A DNA stretch of 57,834 nucleotides, taken from Polynucleobacter necessarius (GTDB taxonomy: Bacteria; Pseudomonadota; Gammaproteobacteria; Burkholderiales; Burkholderiaceae). Location: the NCBI RefSeq assembly GCF_900095215.1, contig NZ_LT606949.1, positions 920,250-978,083 of the forward strand. The letters are read 5' to 3'. Made by a program: the position numbers and the translations under genes. Positions 1-9,317 of this stretch are shown in pieces (position 1 is the stretch's first letter; each line of letters opens with the position of its first letter). The notes below the pieces were generated by a model, which was not told the DNA's origin, made no database searches, and saw only the letters and a list, made by a program, of their open reading frames with translations.

Positions 1-109
1 GAATAGGCTTAGTAGGGAAATTTTGTGTCTGAGCATTTGCCTGCAATACAAAAGAAAGTGATACAGCGATAAGCAGAAGTTGAATGAAGCGAATTGCAAA
101 AGATTTCAT
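1..109 (-). CDS. Bug/TctC-family periplasmic substrate-binding protein, 5' part only
   Basis: The ATG at 107-109 opens a reading frame that runs off the window edge after 36 codons. It begins with a signal peptide (basic start, hydrophobic stretch LLLIAVSLSFVL, cleavage near ANA-Q) followed by NFPTKPI, the usual mature start of Bug proteins, which bind carboxylates for tripartite tricarboxylate transporters or work as orphan receptors. It starts 4 bases after the stop of the lipoprotein gene at 114-740, so it is probably co-transcribed with it. Whether the rest is intact cannot be seen. Confidence 0.6.
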   Translation of the reverse strand, partial: MKSFAIRFIQLLLIAVSLSFVLQANAQTQNFPTKPI

Positions 110-113
110 CTGT

Positions 114-740
114 TTACTGACCTAGTGGTTTTGGTAAATTAGCTGCATATTTTGAGAGCTGGCCTTCATACTCCTTGAAGATCGCAGCTAGGGCTTGCTG
201 TTGACCCACAACAAGCGCCTCTGGCGTATTGTCTTTGAGTGCAATTCGTTTTGAATAACGATTTGCACCAATCAAGGGATTGGCTTTACCCCCTGTGCTT
301 TCGGACAAGAAGAATTCAACACCAACCACTTCCTCAGGCTTGATGCGGTAGTCGCCATAACACTCATTTACCGTCAGCTGCAAAGTGTAATAAGGGAAAA
401 AGCTATTATTCTGGCCAACCGTCGCCGCAAAGATATTGGCCTTATTCAGCCACTGACGTTCAGCATTTGAAATCATCTCGGCCGGAATGACGGTGTAGAC
501 ATTGTAAAAATCTTTTTCGTAGCACTGATCACCCAAGCGATAGACCAAAGCTCTCCCATCAAATGGTGGCGCCACACTCACAGACCCAACGTTTAACCAA
601 ACATTGGAGCGAGTTTGAATGGCTGGCCCAGTTCGATCAGGCGAAACCATCCAGCTTGTTGGCGTCACCGGCGCTCTCGTTGGCAAAGAGCATGCGGTTA
701 GCACCAATATCGCCACTATGAATAGCATTCGTTTAATCAT
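114..740 (-). CDS. ABC-type transport auxiliary lipoprotein (PqiC/DUF330-like)
   Basis: This is an intact 208-residue protein with a lipoprotein signal: MIKRMLFIVAILVLTAC with lipobox LTAC, so Cys17 would be acylated. In the PqiC-like family such proteins sit in the periplasm as the accessory lipoprotein of MCE-type lipid transport systems. It follows the MCE, ATPase and permease genes in the same direction and overlaps the MCE gene end by 4 bases, the usual order for this operon. All three partners are broken here, so the lipoprotein is probably left without a transporter. No disabling change is visible in it. Confidence 0.8.
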   Translation of the reverse strand: MIKRMLFIVAILVLTACSLPTRAPVTPTSWMVSPDRTGPAIQTRSNVWLNVGSVSVAPPFDGRALVYRLGDQCYEKDFYNVYTVIPAEMISNAERQWLNKANIFAATVGQNNSFFPYYTLQLTVNECYGDYRIKPEEVVGVEFFLSESTGGKANPLIGANRYSKRIALKDNTPEALVVGQQQALAAIFKEYEGQLSKYAANLPKPLGQ

Positions 741-1664
741 TTTTGCACTCCAGATGCGTCAGCGCCATTTAGTGGTGGCGTCATTTTTGCCGGTGACTCA
801 CCCCAAATGAAACTTGATCGAGATTGACTGGCAATCCGGCTGAACTCATTCAAGTTTTCGCTAGCTTGTTTTAGGTTCTCAATCGTCAAACTGGTATCGC
901 CTTGAATGCTGGTCACCGTTTGACGTAAAGCTACCATCGCTCCAACCAATTCACGCATTAGCACGCCAAGCTCATCTTTGTCTGTAACCTTGACCATGCG
1001 AGCCATAATGACATTCAACCGCTTCACAGATTCAATAAAGCCCTCATTTCCTTTGCCATCACCTGCCATTAATACATTAAGGTTACCCAGCAGTGCGTCT
1101 AACTTCTTCTGGATACCATAAATATTCATATCGTTGAGAGTGCTGATCAACTTCTGAGTACCAGAGATGATTGCATCAGCCTGGTTTGGAAGAGAGGGAA
1201 CAACTGGATACTCGGGCTTCCATGAATAAGGCGATTGCGGAGAGCCGACTGCACTTGCAACAAAGTCAAACTCCACATAATTTACGCCCGTAATACCCAT
1301 AGACTTCACGCGCGCGTAAATTATTTTTCACAAACTCGCTGATTTGGTTTTCATTCACCTTATCGCCAAAAATTTGCATTCTGACAACAACATACTCGCG
1401 GCGATCGTGAAAAGGCAAGTCTTTTTCATATATATCGCCAGATAGTCCAATTAAGGTGACCTGTCCGATCTTCACACCCCTAAAGCGAACCGCGGCACCA
1501 GCATCCAATCCGTTAACAGATTGCTTCATGTAGGTCTCTACGTAAAAAGATTTTTTAAAGATCTGCCCTGAACCAAAGATCAAAATAATCGCTAAAAGAA
1601 CCCCTATTCCAGCTAAAATAAATACACCTAAGCGGAAAGAATTCGGATTTGAGTTGTTGCTCAT
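737..1664 (-). pseudogene. MlaD/PqiB-like MCE-domain protein, frameshifted
   Basis: The N-terminal part (start 1664) has a single membrane anchor (FRLGVFILAGIGVLLAIILI) and an MCE domain with the typical core GLDAGAAVRFRGVKIGQV. This frame leaves the gene at about 1313; the match continues in another frame as VKSMGITGVNYVEFDFV to the end at 737. An unbroken product would be about 308 residues, normal for a periplasmic MCE subunit carrying lipids between the membranes. One extra base in the GCGCGC stretch near 1313 explains the shift. The ATG overlaps the stop of the ATPase gene (ATGA), confirming an operon. Confidence 0.85.
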
Positions 1665-2437
1665 GCTGCGTCCTTACGCATAATGAAATTGAAGAATTGA
1701 TGCACTCTTGGGTCTTTGCTGGTATCTCTCAATACCTTTTGGTCACCCTCGGCAATAATGCCCTTGGCGTCCTTATCTAACATGATGACTTTATCTGCGA
1801 TGGCGTAAATACTGGCCAACTCATGGGACACAATCACAAACGTAATGCCTCAGTTCTTTGATAAATCCTGGATCGTACTATCCAGATCAGCTGAAGTAAT
1901 TGGATGAAGACCCGTTGAAGGCTCATCCAAAAATAGAATTTTAGGGTCGAGCGCCATTGCCCTGGCAATCGCCGCACGTTTTTGCATGCCGCCACTGATT
2001 TCGCTAAGCATATAAGACTCATAAGGTAGAAGCCCAACCAGGTCTAGCTTGCAACGTGCAAACAAATCCATTTGCGCCTGAGTTAACTGCGTATATTCCT
2101 GCATAAACAAGGTAACGTTATAAAGCAGATGCATCGAACCCAAAAGCGCGCCCTGCTGATACATCACCCAGAAACTGGTCATGATCTTTTGGCGCTCAGC
2201 GCCCACTGCTGTTGTGATATTTTGCCCCTCAATGAGGACATCCCCAGCCAAGGGTTGATATAAGCTAAATAGATTCTTCAGTAGACTTGATTTTCCACAA
2301 CCAGAGCCTCCAAGAATCAAAAAGATTTCTCCGTTATTGACGGTGAAATTGAGGTTCTGCATCAGAACCTTAGATCCATATCCTACCGTGAGGTTTTGGA
2401 CATCAATTGCGTATGAGGATTAATTTGGTGCGTCCAT
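1661..2437 (-). pseudogene. MlaF-like ABC transporter ATPase, nonsense and frameshift
   Basis: Walker A (GGSGCGKSS), signature (SGGMQKRAAIARA) and Walker B (KILFLDEPSTGLHP) are all recognisable, as is the family stretch MYQQGALLGSM. The expected start is the ATG at 2435-2437, overlapping the permease stop as TGATG; five codons later there is an in-frame TAA at 2420-2422. A frameshift near 1852 separates the Walker B half from the H-loop (FVIVSHELASI) and C-terminus, which ends at 1661. The ATPase would power lipid transport with the permease upstream. Restart at an internal Met would still hit the second lesion. Confidence 0.85.
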
Positions 2438-3546
2438 CAGAAGCCTGTTGTATAGGAGATGAAAGCAAAGATACCGTCAACGATGACGCTCATGACAATA
2501 CGGCTAACCACTGCACGAGTTGCCGAGATACCAACGGCGGCAGCGCCAGTTCCAGTTTGTATGCCGCGCAAACATCCCATCGCCGAAACCACTACACCAA
2601 AAAGCGTTGCCTTGAGCAATCCAGACAAAATATCTTCTACATCCACAGCGGAAAGCATACCGTTGTAGAAATTAATAAATGGAATGCCATAAATCAACAT
2701 CGTCAGCATCGAGAAAAAAATACTCACGATGTCGGCAAATAAAGTCAAAATAGGCGCAACCAAAATACCGGCAAGTACTCGAGGCACAACCAAGAATTGA
2801 ATCGGGCTTAAGCCACCCGACACCAATGCATCTACTGCGCTGTTCACCGTCATCGTACCAATCTCAGCAGCAAAGGCAGCCGATGATCGTCCGGCCAACA
2901 AAATCGCGGTAATCAGCGGGCCCATTTCACGAACAATGCCTAGGGCCGCTCATGGACCAACAAAGGAGACGGCACCAAATTATTGCATACCAATCGCGGC
3001 CTGAAAGGAGAGAATGACGCCAATCAAAAATGCGACCAATCCAACAATGGGCAGAGCGGCAATACCAGCCACTACCGCGGCATTAACAAAGTCACCCCAG
3101 CGAACTTGCCTGGGGTTGCGAGCATACCACACCAAATCAGCAAACAAATGTCCAACAAAATCAATCAGCCCCGCCACATCATCAAGCAAATTCTGCACAG
3201 CCATTCCAGTGCTGACAATCAAATTGCGTCTTGGCTTTACAACGGGCGCTGGAAATAAGTTAACAATTGGATCAAACTCTTTTAAAAGCGGCTGATAGCG
3301 CTCATTTAGACCCACTAACTCAACTTTACCGCCAGCAATAGTTTGCGCTTCTTCCATTGAAATCAAAAAAGCAATGCCAGCGCCATCTAGCGAAGTAATC
3401 GCCGCAGAATCCACGCTCAGTGTTTTTAATTTGCCATCGCCTTGCTGTAACCACACATCTTGAGCATCGCGAATCTGAGTCCACACACCACCAAAGGAGT
3501 ACACATTGACGATTCCACTCAACGACACCTTTTGCAGTGGCGGCAT
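2437..3546 (-). pseudogene. MlaE-like ABC permease with N-terminal STAS domain, two in-frame stops
   Basis: The N-terminal third resembles a STAS domain (DSAAITSLDGAGIAFLI), the rest is the MlaE permease (ILLAGRSSAAFAAEIGTM). Between the halves the frame is unchanged but carries TAA at 2980-2982 and TGA at 2950-2952, within the family stretch GMQ-stop-FGAVSFVGP-stop-AALGIVREMGP. The STAS-permease fusion is typical of the second, PqiC-linked MCE operon of Burkholderiales, not of the E. coli mla operon, where MlaB is separate. The start is uncertain: a Met-initiated frame from 3616 overlaps in another register, so a third lesion near 3545 is possible. Confidence 0.85.
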
Positions 3547-3667
3547 GTGTTTGCTCCCAAACAGCGACTGGAGCCGCAGAATTAGCGGAAATGGTGTCAG
3601 AAATGCTAATCGTCAAACTATAAGGGATCTATGTGAAATTGATGAAAAACACATAAAAAAAAGAAAA

Positions 3668-3695
3668 AGGGCCCAGTTTTTCAACTAGGCCCTCA
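3668..3695 (-). terminator. Rho-independent terminator after tRNA-Arg
   Basis: On the minus strand AGGGCC and GGCCCT flank a 14-base loop and are followed by a T-rich run (TTTTTCTTTTTTTT) at 3651-3668. It lies directly 3' of the tRNA-Arg gene and fits as its terminator. Confidence 0.7.
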
Positions 3696-3702
3696 TATAA
3701 GA

Positions 3703-3779
3703 TGGTGCGGCTGGCAGGAATTGAACCCACGACCCCTTGGTTCGTAGCCAAGTACTCTATCCAGCTGAGCTACAGCCGC
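3703..3779 (-). tRNA. tRNA-Arg (anticodon ACG), CCA encoded
   Basis: The minus strand gives a full cloverleaf of 77 bases. Acceptor GCGGCTG pairs with CAGCCGC, the anticodon stem CTTGG/CCAAG holds loop CTACGAA with anticodon ACG, and the T arm has GGTTCAATTCC. The 3' CCA is encoded at 3703-3705. The 5' end is only 18 bases from the divergent greB start, so its promoter must lie within the 5' part of greB. Confidence 0.95.
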
Positions 3780-3797
3780 AACAGCCATAATTATGCC

Positions 3798-4298
3798 ATG
3801 GAAGAGAAGAACTACATCACACCCGCAGGTCACGAGCGCATCAAAACCGAGCTTCTGCAGCTCTTAAACCTTGATAGACCGGAGGTTGTCAAGGTAGTCC
3901 ACTGGGCTGCTAGCAATGGAGATCGATCCGAAAATGGGGACTATATCTACGGAAAAAAGCGCCTAAGAGAGATTGATAGGCGCATTCGCTTTCTCAATAA
4001 ACGCCTAGAATTTGCCGTGGTTGTCGATAATTCCGCCAGAAAAACCGGCGAAAATGATGCTGATCAGGTATTTTTTGGCGCTACCGTCAGTTACAGCGCC
4101 CTTGATGGCCCAGAAGCCGGCAAAGAAACGGTTATTACCATCGTCGGCGTAGATGAGGTTGACTTGGACAAAGGGCACGTCAGCTGGGTATCACCCATAG
4201 CAAAAGCCATCATTAAGTCCCGCATTGGGGATTGCGTCTTTATCCAAACCCCAACCGGCCCAGCTGAAATTGAAATCCTAGATGTTCAGTATTTGTAA
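3798..4298 (+). CDS. greB: Transcription elongation factor GreB
   Basis: This is an intact 166-residue protein. GreB binds RNA polymerase and stimulates cleavage of backtracked transcripts. The N-terminal coiled-coil hairpin carries the acidic tip as NGDRSENGDYIYGKKRLREI, where IYGKKRLREIDRR is characteristic of GreB and not GreA. The C-terminal FKBP-like domain ends GPAEIEILDVQYL. The start is the ATG at 3798; a longer open frame reading back through tRNA-Arg is spurious. It meets spoT tail to tail with 2 bases between stop codons. Confidence 0.92.
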   Translation: MEEKNYITPAGHERIKTELLQLLNLDRPEVVKVVHWAASNGDRSENGDYIYGKKRLREIDRRIRFLNKRLEFAVVVDNSARKTGENDADQVFFGATVSYSALDGPEAGKETVITIVGVDEVDLDKGHVSWVSPIAKAIIKSRIGDCVFIQTPTGPAEIEILDVQYL

Positions 4299-4300
4299 AA

Positions 4301-6682
4301 TTAAATAGCACGGGTTCGTGTTACGCGCATCACATCTGGGTTAGCGCGTAAGCTTCGCATCACCTTAGAAAGGTGTAGGCGATCATAGACCTGAATCGTA
4401 AAGCGAATGGTGACAGAGTCTTCATTGTAGCGATCTTCCATGGAAACATTCATGATGTTAGAATCAGCTGCGGTCACGCTACTGGCAACCCTGGCCAACA
4501 CACCTTTTCCTTGACGTGTATCGATGGCCAAATCCAATTCAAACTCACGGTTAAGCTCTTTTCCCCACTCCACCTCAACCCATTTGTCACCATCTTTGGA
4601 AAGCATCCGCAAAGCCAACGGACAATCATTGGTGTGAACTTGTAGACCTTCGCCCTTGCCCAGATATCCGATAATGTTGTCACCTGGAATCGGATGGCAA
4701 CAACTTTGAAAGTGAATCGAATTGCCCTCACGACCATCCACCAAAATCGCCTGGCGTTGATGGGGCTTGATCTCTTGATTTGGCGATACCCAATCCGCGG
4801 CGCCCAAGCGCATCTGCTCATCACCACCTTCATCATCAATCAAAAGTTTCAGACGAATAGCCAGCTCTTGAGGCGACCTTCTTCCCAGGGCAATATTGAC
4901 ACAAGCCTCTTCACGAGTCTTGTCCCCAGTCCAATGCATCAGCTTTTCCCAAATTTCAGGAGTAAGCAATGCGGCATCTACGCCCTGTTGGCGCAAAGCA
5001 TTCGCCAACAGACGTTCACCCAGCTGCAAAGACTCGGAATAATGCTTGGTCTTCAAGGAATGGCGAATAGATGCCCGGGCTTTTCCGGTACGCACAAATG
5101 CCAACCAACCTGGATTCGGTTGTGAGCTCGCGGAAGTAATCACCTCAACAATATCGCTATTTTTTAGCTCGCTGCGTAAAGGCAATTGCAAACCATTGAT
5201 CTTGACCGCAACACAGGTATTGCCTAGGTCACTATGTATTGAATAGGCAAAATCTAAAGCGGTTGCACCCCTAGGTAAAGCTCTGATCTGACCAGTAGGC
5301 GTAAAGACATAGACCGCGTCTGGGAATAAATCAATTTTGACGTGCTCTAAAAACTCTTGAGAGTCCCCACTGCTATCCTGAATGTCCACCAAAGACTGTA
5401 GCCATTGATGGGCTCGGTTTTGCACTTCGCTCATATCTGGTGAGCCATCTTTATACGCCCAATGCGCCGCTACACCCGCCCCAGCAACCGCATGCATATC
5501 AGTCGTACGAATCTGAAACTCCACAGGCACTCCTGAGGGGCCCAGTAAGGTCGTATGCAATGATTGATAGCCATTCAATTTAGGTATCGCAATGTAATCC
5601 TTAAATTTGCCTGGCATAGGCTTGTATAAAGAATGCAAAATTCCAAGTGCTCGGTAGCACTCATCAATTGACTGTACCGTTACCCGAAACGCATAGACAT
5701 CGAGCACCTGTGAAAAACTGAGATGCTTTGAACGCATCTTGCTATAGATGCTAAAGAGGGTTTTTTCACGGCCACGAATGTCCACCTCTAAATTGGCTTT
5801 GGCAAATGCCATACGAGAAGCCTGCAAAATCTTCTCAACCATTTCCTTACGATTGCCACGCGCCCGTTTTACGGCGCTCTCAATGACGCGAAAGCGGATC
5901 GGCATGGAATAGCGAAAACTTAAATTCTGCAGATCACGATAAATCACGTTTAAACCAAGTCGGTGCGCGATTGGCGCATAGATTTCAATAGTTTCAGCGG
6001 CTACACGGCGACGCTTCTCCATCGGCACCGCATCGAGAGTACGCATATTATGCGTACGGTCTGCCAGCTTAACCAGAATAACGCGAACATCACGCGCCAT
6101 CGCCATAAACATTTTGCGAAAACTTTCTGCTTGCGCTTCCGCATGACTCTGAAACTCCAACTTATCGAGCTTGGTGAGACTCTCAACCAGTTCAGCAACT
6201 TTGTTGCCAAACTTTTCAACTAAGTCAGCCTTTGTGCAACCCGTATCTTCAATCACATCATGGAGTAGTGCCGCCATGATGGATGGCGCATCTAAACGCC
6301 AGGTCGCACAGAGTTCCGCCACAGCCACTGGATGCGTAATATAGGGCTCACCACTATGACGATATTGACCTAAATGAGCGGCATCAGAAAACTGAAATGC
6401 TTTTTTAATCTGCGCAATCTCTTCAGGCGTGAGATAGCCAAGCTTGGAGATTAAGCCCTCAATAGAAACAACTTGGTGTTTTAAGGGTGTACTAGGGGCC
6501 GATGTGGGCCCAAATAAATGACGACTCGATTGCGCCAATAAGGATGCAATGATCGATTTCTTGCCATTTATATCTGTTGGTGTATCCAACAGATCTGCTT
6601 GGTGAGATCCAAGCGAGGCTTCATTAGACGAAACCCCTCCTGCTAATTCCGATGTATTGGTTGTTCCTAAATGGAGCTCCAC
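4301..6682 (-). CDS. spoT: Bifunctional (p)ppGpp synthetase/hydrolase SpoT (RelA/SpoT family)
   Basis: An intact 793-residue protein with the full family layout: HD hydrolase domain (about residues 85-240, with HDVIEDTG and a second motif DRTHNMRTL), synthetase domain (GYQSLHTT, and EFQIRT), TGS domain (YVFTPTGQIRALPRGATALDFAYSIH) and a C-terminal ACT domain. Because the HD motif is present it should both make and degrade (p)ppGpp. The start is GTG at 6680-6682 behind an AAGGGG ribosome-binding site. It lies 14 bases downstream of rpoZ, the gmk-rpoZ-spoT order common in proteobacteria. Its survival in a decaying genome implies the stringent response still matters. Confidence 0.93.
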   Translation of the reverse strand: MELHLGTTNTSELAGGVSSNEASLGSHQADLLDTPTDINGKKSIIASLLAQSSRHLFGPTSAPSTPLKHQVVSIEGLISKLGYLTPEEIAQIKKAFQFSDAAHLGQYRHSGEPYITHPVAVAELCATWRLDAPSIMAALLHDVIEDTGCTKADLVEKFGNKVAELVESLTKLDKLEFQSHAEAQAESFRKMFMAMARDVRVILVKLADRTHNMRTLDAVPMEKRRRVAAETIEIYAPIAHRLGLNVIYRDLQNLSFRYSMPIRFRVIESAVKRARGNRKEMVEKILQASRMAFAKANLEVDIRGREKTLFSIYSKMRSKHLSFSQVLDVYAFRVTVQSIDECYRALGILHSLYKPMPGKFKDYIAIPKLNGYQSLHTTLLGPSGVPVEFQIRTTDMHAVAGAGVAAHWAYKDGSPDMSEVQNRAHQWLQSLVDIQDSSGDSQEFLEHVKIDLFPDAVYVFTPTGQIRALPRGATALDFAYSIHSDLGNTCVAVKINGLQLPLRSELKNSDIVEVITSASSQPNPGWLAFVRTGKARASIRHSLKTKHYSESLQLGERLLANALRQQGVDAALLTPEIWEKLMHWTGDKTREEACVNIALGRRSPQELAIRLKLLIDDEGGDEQMRLGAADWVSPNQEIKPHQRQAILVDGREGNSIHFQSCCHPIPGDNIIGYLGKGEGLQVHTNDCPLALRMLSKDGDKWVEVEWGKELNREFELDLAIDTRQGKGVLARVASSVTAADSNIMNVSMEDRYNEDSVTIRFTIQVYDRLHLSKVMRSLRANPDVMRVTRTRAI

Positions 6683-6696
6683 ACCGGACCCCTTTT

Positions 6697-6900
6697 TTAC
6701 AAAGGTACTTTAGTCAACATGTCACGGTCAGTCACGCCAGCCGCCACTTCGCGCAATGCAACTACAGTGGCTTTATCTCTAGACTCAACACATGGAGAGT
6801 GACCTTGAGCTAGTTGGCGAGCGCGATAAGTCGCAGCCAACACTAATTCAAAACGATTTGGGATGGTTTTAAGGCAATCTTCTACAGTAATACGGGCCAT
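6697..6900 (-). CDS. rpoZ: DNA-directed RNA polymerase omega subunit
   Basis: An intact 67-residue protein starting [20 protein letters not shown], the standard omega N-terminus, with the conserved RARQL segment. Omega helps assemble RNA polymerase and forms part of a ppGpp site, which fits its position between gmk and spoT. Confidence 0.95.
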   Translation of the reverse strand: MARITVEDCLKTIPNRFELVLAATYRARQLAQGHSPCVESRDKATVVALREVAAGVTDRDMLTKVPL

Positions 6901-6945
6901 GCTGAACTCACTTAATTTAGCTTCAATAACCGATAGGATAACTGA

Positions 6946-7584
6946 TTAGACCCCTAAGCGCCTTAAAAGCGCTGTATTTCTGGCCATACTGGGGCCTGAA
7001 CGCAGGCGGCTTGAAGCGAGGATATGCTTCAGATCCACCAAGGCTTGATCAAAAGAATCGTTCAACACGATGTAATCCGCCTCATGGGCATGCATTAGCT
7101 CCACGTGGGCGGCCGCCAAACGACGCTGAATCGTGGCCTCATCATCTTGACCACGCTTACGCAGTCGTTCTTCTAAGACATCAATAGACGGTGGAACAAT
7201 AAAAATCCACTGCACTGACGGAATAAGCCTTCTAATTTGCTGAGCGCCCTGCCAATCAATCTCCAGCATGACATCGCTACCCGCCTTCATCTGCGACTCA
7301 ATCCAAGGCTTGGATGTTCCATAAAAATGACCGTGCACTTCCGCCCACTCCAAAAAATGCCCTTGGTCGCGCTCTTCCAAGAACGCTTCTTTTGTCAAAA
7401 AACGATAATCTTTGCCGTCTACCTCACCAGGTCTTGGCGAGCGAGTAGTAGTTGATAAAGATAACTTCAGGCCCTGGTCTTCCTTTAACAATGCATTAAC
7501 CAATGACGACTTGCCGGCGCCCGAAGGAGCCACAATCATCAACATACTGCCTTGGTAGGATGGTGTCAAAGTAGAGTTTGTCAT
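6946..7584 (-). CDS. gmk: Guanylate kinase
   Basis: Intact, about 212 residues; it phosphorylates GMP to GDP using ATP. The P-loop is APSGAGKSS, the GMP-binding part includes TTTRSPRPGE and GKDYRF, and the C-terminal region has the arginine-rich lid (RLRKRGQDDEATIQRR). The open frame extends to 7638, but that stretch overlaps the yicC 3' end; the ATG at 7582-7584 gives the normal length. It lies between yicC (upstream) and rpoZ (downstream), as in many betaproteobacteria. Confidence 0.93.
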   Translation of the reverse strand: MTNSTLTPSYQGSMLMIVAPSGAGKSSLVNALLKEDQGLKLSLSTTTRSPRPGEVDGKDYRFLTKEAFLEERDQGHFLEWAEVHGHFYGTSKPWIESQMKAGSDVMLEIDWQGAQQIRRLIPSVQWIFIVPPSIDVLEERLRKRGQDDEATIQRRLAAAHVELMHAHEADYIVLNDSFDQALVDLKHILASSRLRSGPSMARNTALLRRLGV

Positions 7585-7600
7585 CAGTAGAAAATATGGA

Positions 7601-8526
7601 TCACTCGAGGTTTTGAACTTGCTCACGCATTTGCTCAATAAACAACTTAAGTTCTAACGCTGCTTGTGTGTATTCTTCGGATGCAGACTTAGAGCTTAAG
7701 GTATTGGCTTCGCGATTGAGTTCCTGCATCAGAAAATCTAGGCGTTTACCAACTGGACCCTTACCATTGAGCGCCGTATCTACCGCCTGAAGGTGTGTGT
7801 TTAAGCGCGCGAATTCTTCAGCAACATCAATACGAACTGCATAACCACCTCTTGGCGAATGCGTTCCATGAGCTCTGTTCAAGCCTTCGCTTGCTCTTGG
7901 GCTGCCAATGCCTCAGCCAATCGTTCTGTGAGTTTTTCTTGATGCTGCGCCACATATTCAGGAACTTTTGGCTCAATCACCTTAACAATGTCGCGCATCT
8001 TAGCGGTAATACTGGTGAGCACTCCAACCAAAGCCCTGCCTTTGGTATGACGACTCTCGATCAAGGAATCTAATGCTGCTCGCCCTGCTTCAACAGCAGC
8101 ACCAATCCAACTTTCCTCTTCGCCGCGTGGCTCAGAAACGACTCCAGGCCAACGCAATATTTCAGCAATACTAAATTCCTGCGCCTTGGGAAATGCATCT
8201 TGTGCTTTTTCTTGTAGGGTATATAAAGCATCTAAGCGGTCTTTGTTAATGGCGCCAAGGGCATGCGGGTTTGACTTAGCCGAATTGGCTGCTCCGGCAT
8301 TCACTCGCCATGCGGCCCTAAACTCCACCTTGCCTGAAGATAATCGTTGGGTAGCCATCTCTCGTAGCGCAGGCTCAGCCCCGCGGCATTCGTCCGAAAG
8401 ACGAAATCCTAGATCCAGAAAGCGGCTGTTGACAGCCCGACATTCCACCTGCAGATCAGCAACTACGCCCGCTCTTAGGGAGACGTGGCGAGAAGCGCTG
8501 CCATAACCAGTCATGCTCGATATCAT
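7601..8526 (-). pseudogene. yicC: YicC-family endoribonuclease, nonsense plus frameshift
   Basis: The start MISSMTGYGSASRHV and middle are typical of YicC, a family shown in E. coli to act as an endoribonuclease on RNA. The frame ends with TGA at 7879-7881 after EQAKA. Reading on in that frame gives TELMERIRQEVVM, and the true C-terminus (YAVRIDVAEEFARLNTHL to VQNLE) continues in another frame from about 7850. That makes two independent lesions near three quarters of the gene. The unbroken length would be about 308 residues. It is divergent from rph (55 bases between starts), which is also broken. Confidence 0.88.
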
Positions 8527-8581
8527 ATGGACATTGTAGATTCATTATTGATCCAGACCAAAACCACAGGACCCCATCTCC

Positions 8582-9309
8582 ATGAGCACTGCCAATCCAG
8601 CTAATATTGCCCGCCCTAGCGGCCGTCAGCCAAAAGATCTGCGCCCGGTAACTATATCTCGAGCCTTTACTCAGCATGCAGACGCCTTTGGCGACACCAA
8701 GGTTTTCTCCACTGCCAGCATCCTCGAAAAAGTACCTCCCCATAAGAGAAAGGCTCGGGCGAAGGTTGGGTCACCGCCAAGTACGGCATGCTGCCCCGCT
8801 CTACCCACACACGCAGCGATCGAGAGGCAGCTCGTGGGAAGCAATCTGGTCGCACTCAAGAAATGCAGCGTCTGATTGGACAAGCCATACGTAGCGTCTT
8901 TGATTTAAAAGTTCTAGTCGAAAGAACCATCCATCTGGGCTGCGATGTATTGCAAGCGGATGGCGGCACCGGCACCGCATCCATTACCGGCGCTTATGTG
9001 GCTGCCCGAGATGCTGTGAACCAATTACTCAAGAGTGGCGCCCTCACGCAGGACCCTATCATTGATAGCGTTGCCGCAATCTCCGTTGGAGTTTATCAAG
9101 GCGTACCAGTTCTCGATTTGGAGTACCCTGAAGACTCCTCATGCGATACGGATATGAATGTGGTCATGACTGGTAAAGGTGGAATGATTGAAATACAAGG
9201 TACTGCCGAAGGCGCAGCCTTCTCAAGAACCGAGCTCAATGCCCTGCTAGATTTAGCTGAGCAAGGAATAGAAGAGCTCACACAAATGCAAATTCAGGCA
9301 TTGAAGTAA
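8582..9309 (+). pseudogene. rph: RNase PH, frameshifted
   Basis: The N-terminal part has the RNase PH signature [15 protein letters not shown] and [11 protein letters not shown]. Near 8748 the frame shifts, and the rest ([20 protein letters not shown] through [15 protein letters not shown] to the end at 9309) continues in another frame. The intact enzyme (about 240 residues) trims tRNA 3' ends by phosphorolysis. The C-terminal piece alone could begin at the ATG at 8788 but would lack the first strands of the fold. One indel is enough to explain it. E. coli laboratory strains also carry a frameshifted rph, so loss is tolerable. Confidence 0.88.
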
Positions 9310-9317
9310 AGATCGCA

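Noticed and set aside
3702..3797. N-terminal extension of greB reading through tRNA-Arg
   Set aside because: The extra residues are the translation of the tRNA complement; the conserved GreB start is the ATG at 3798.
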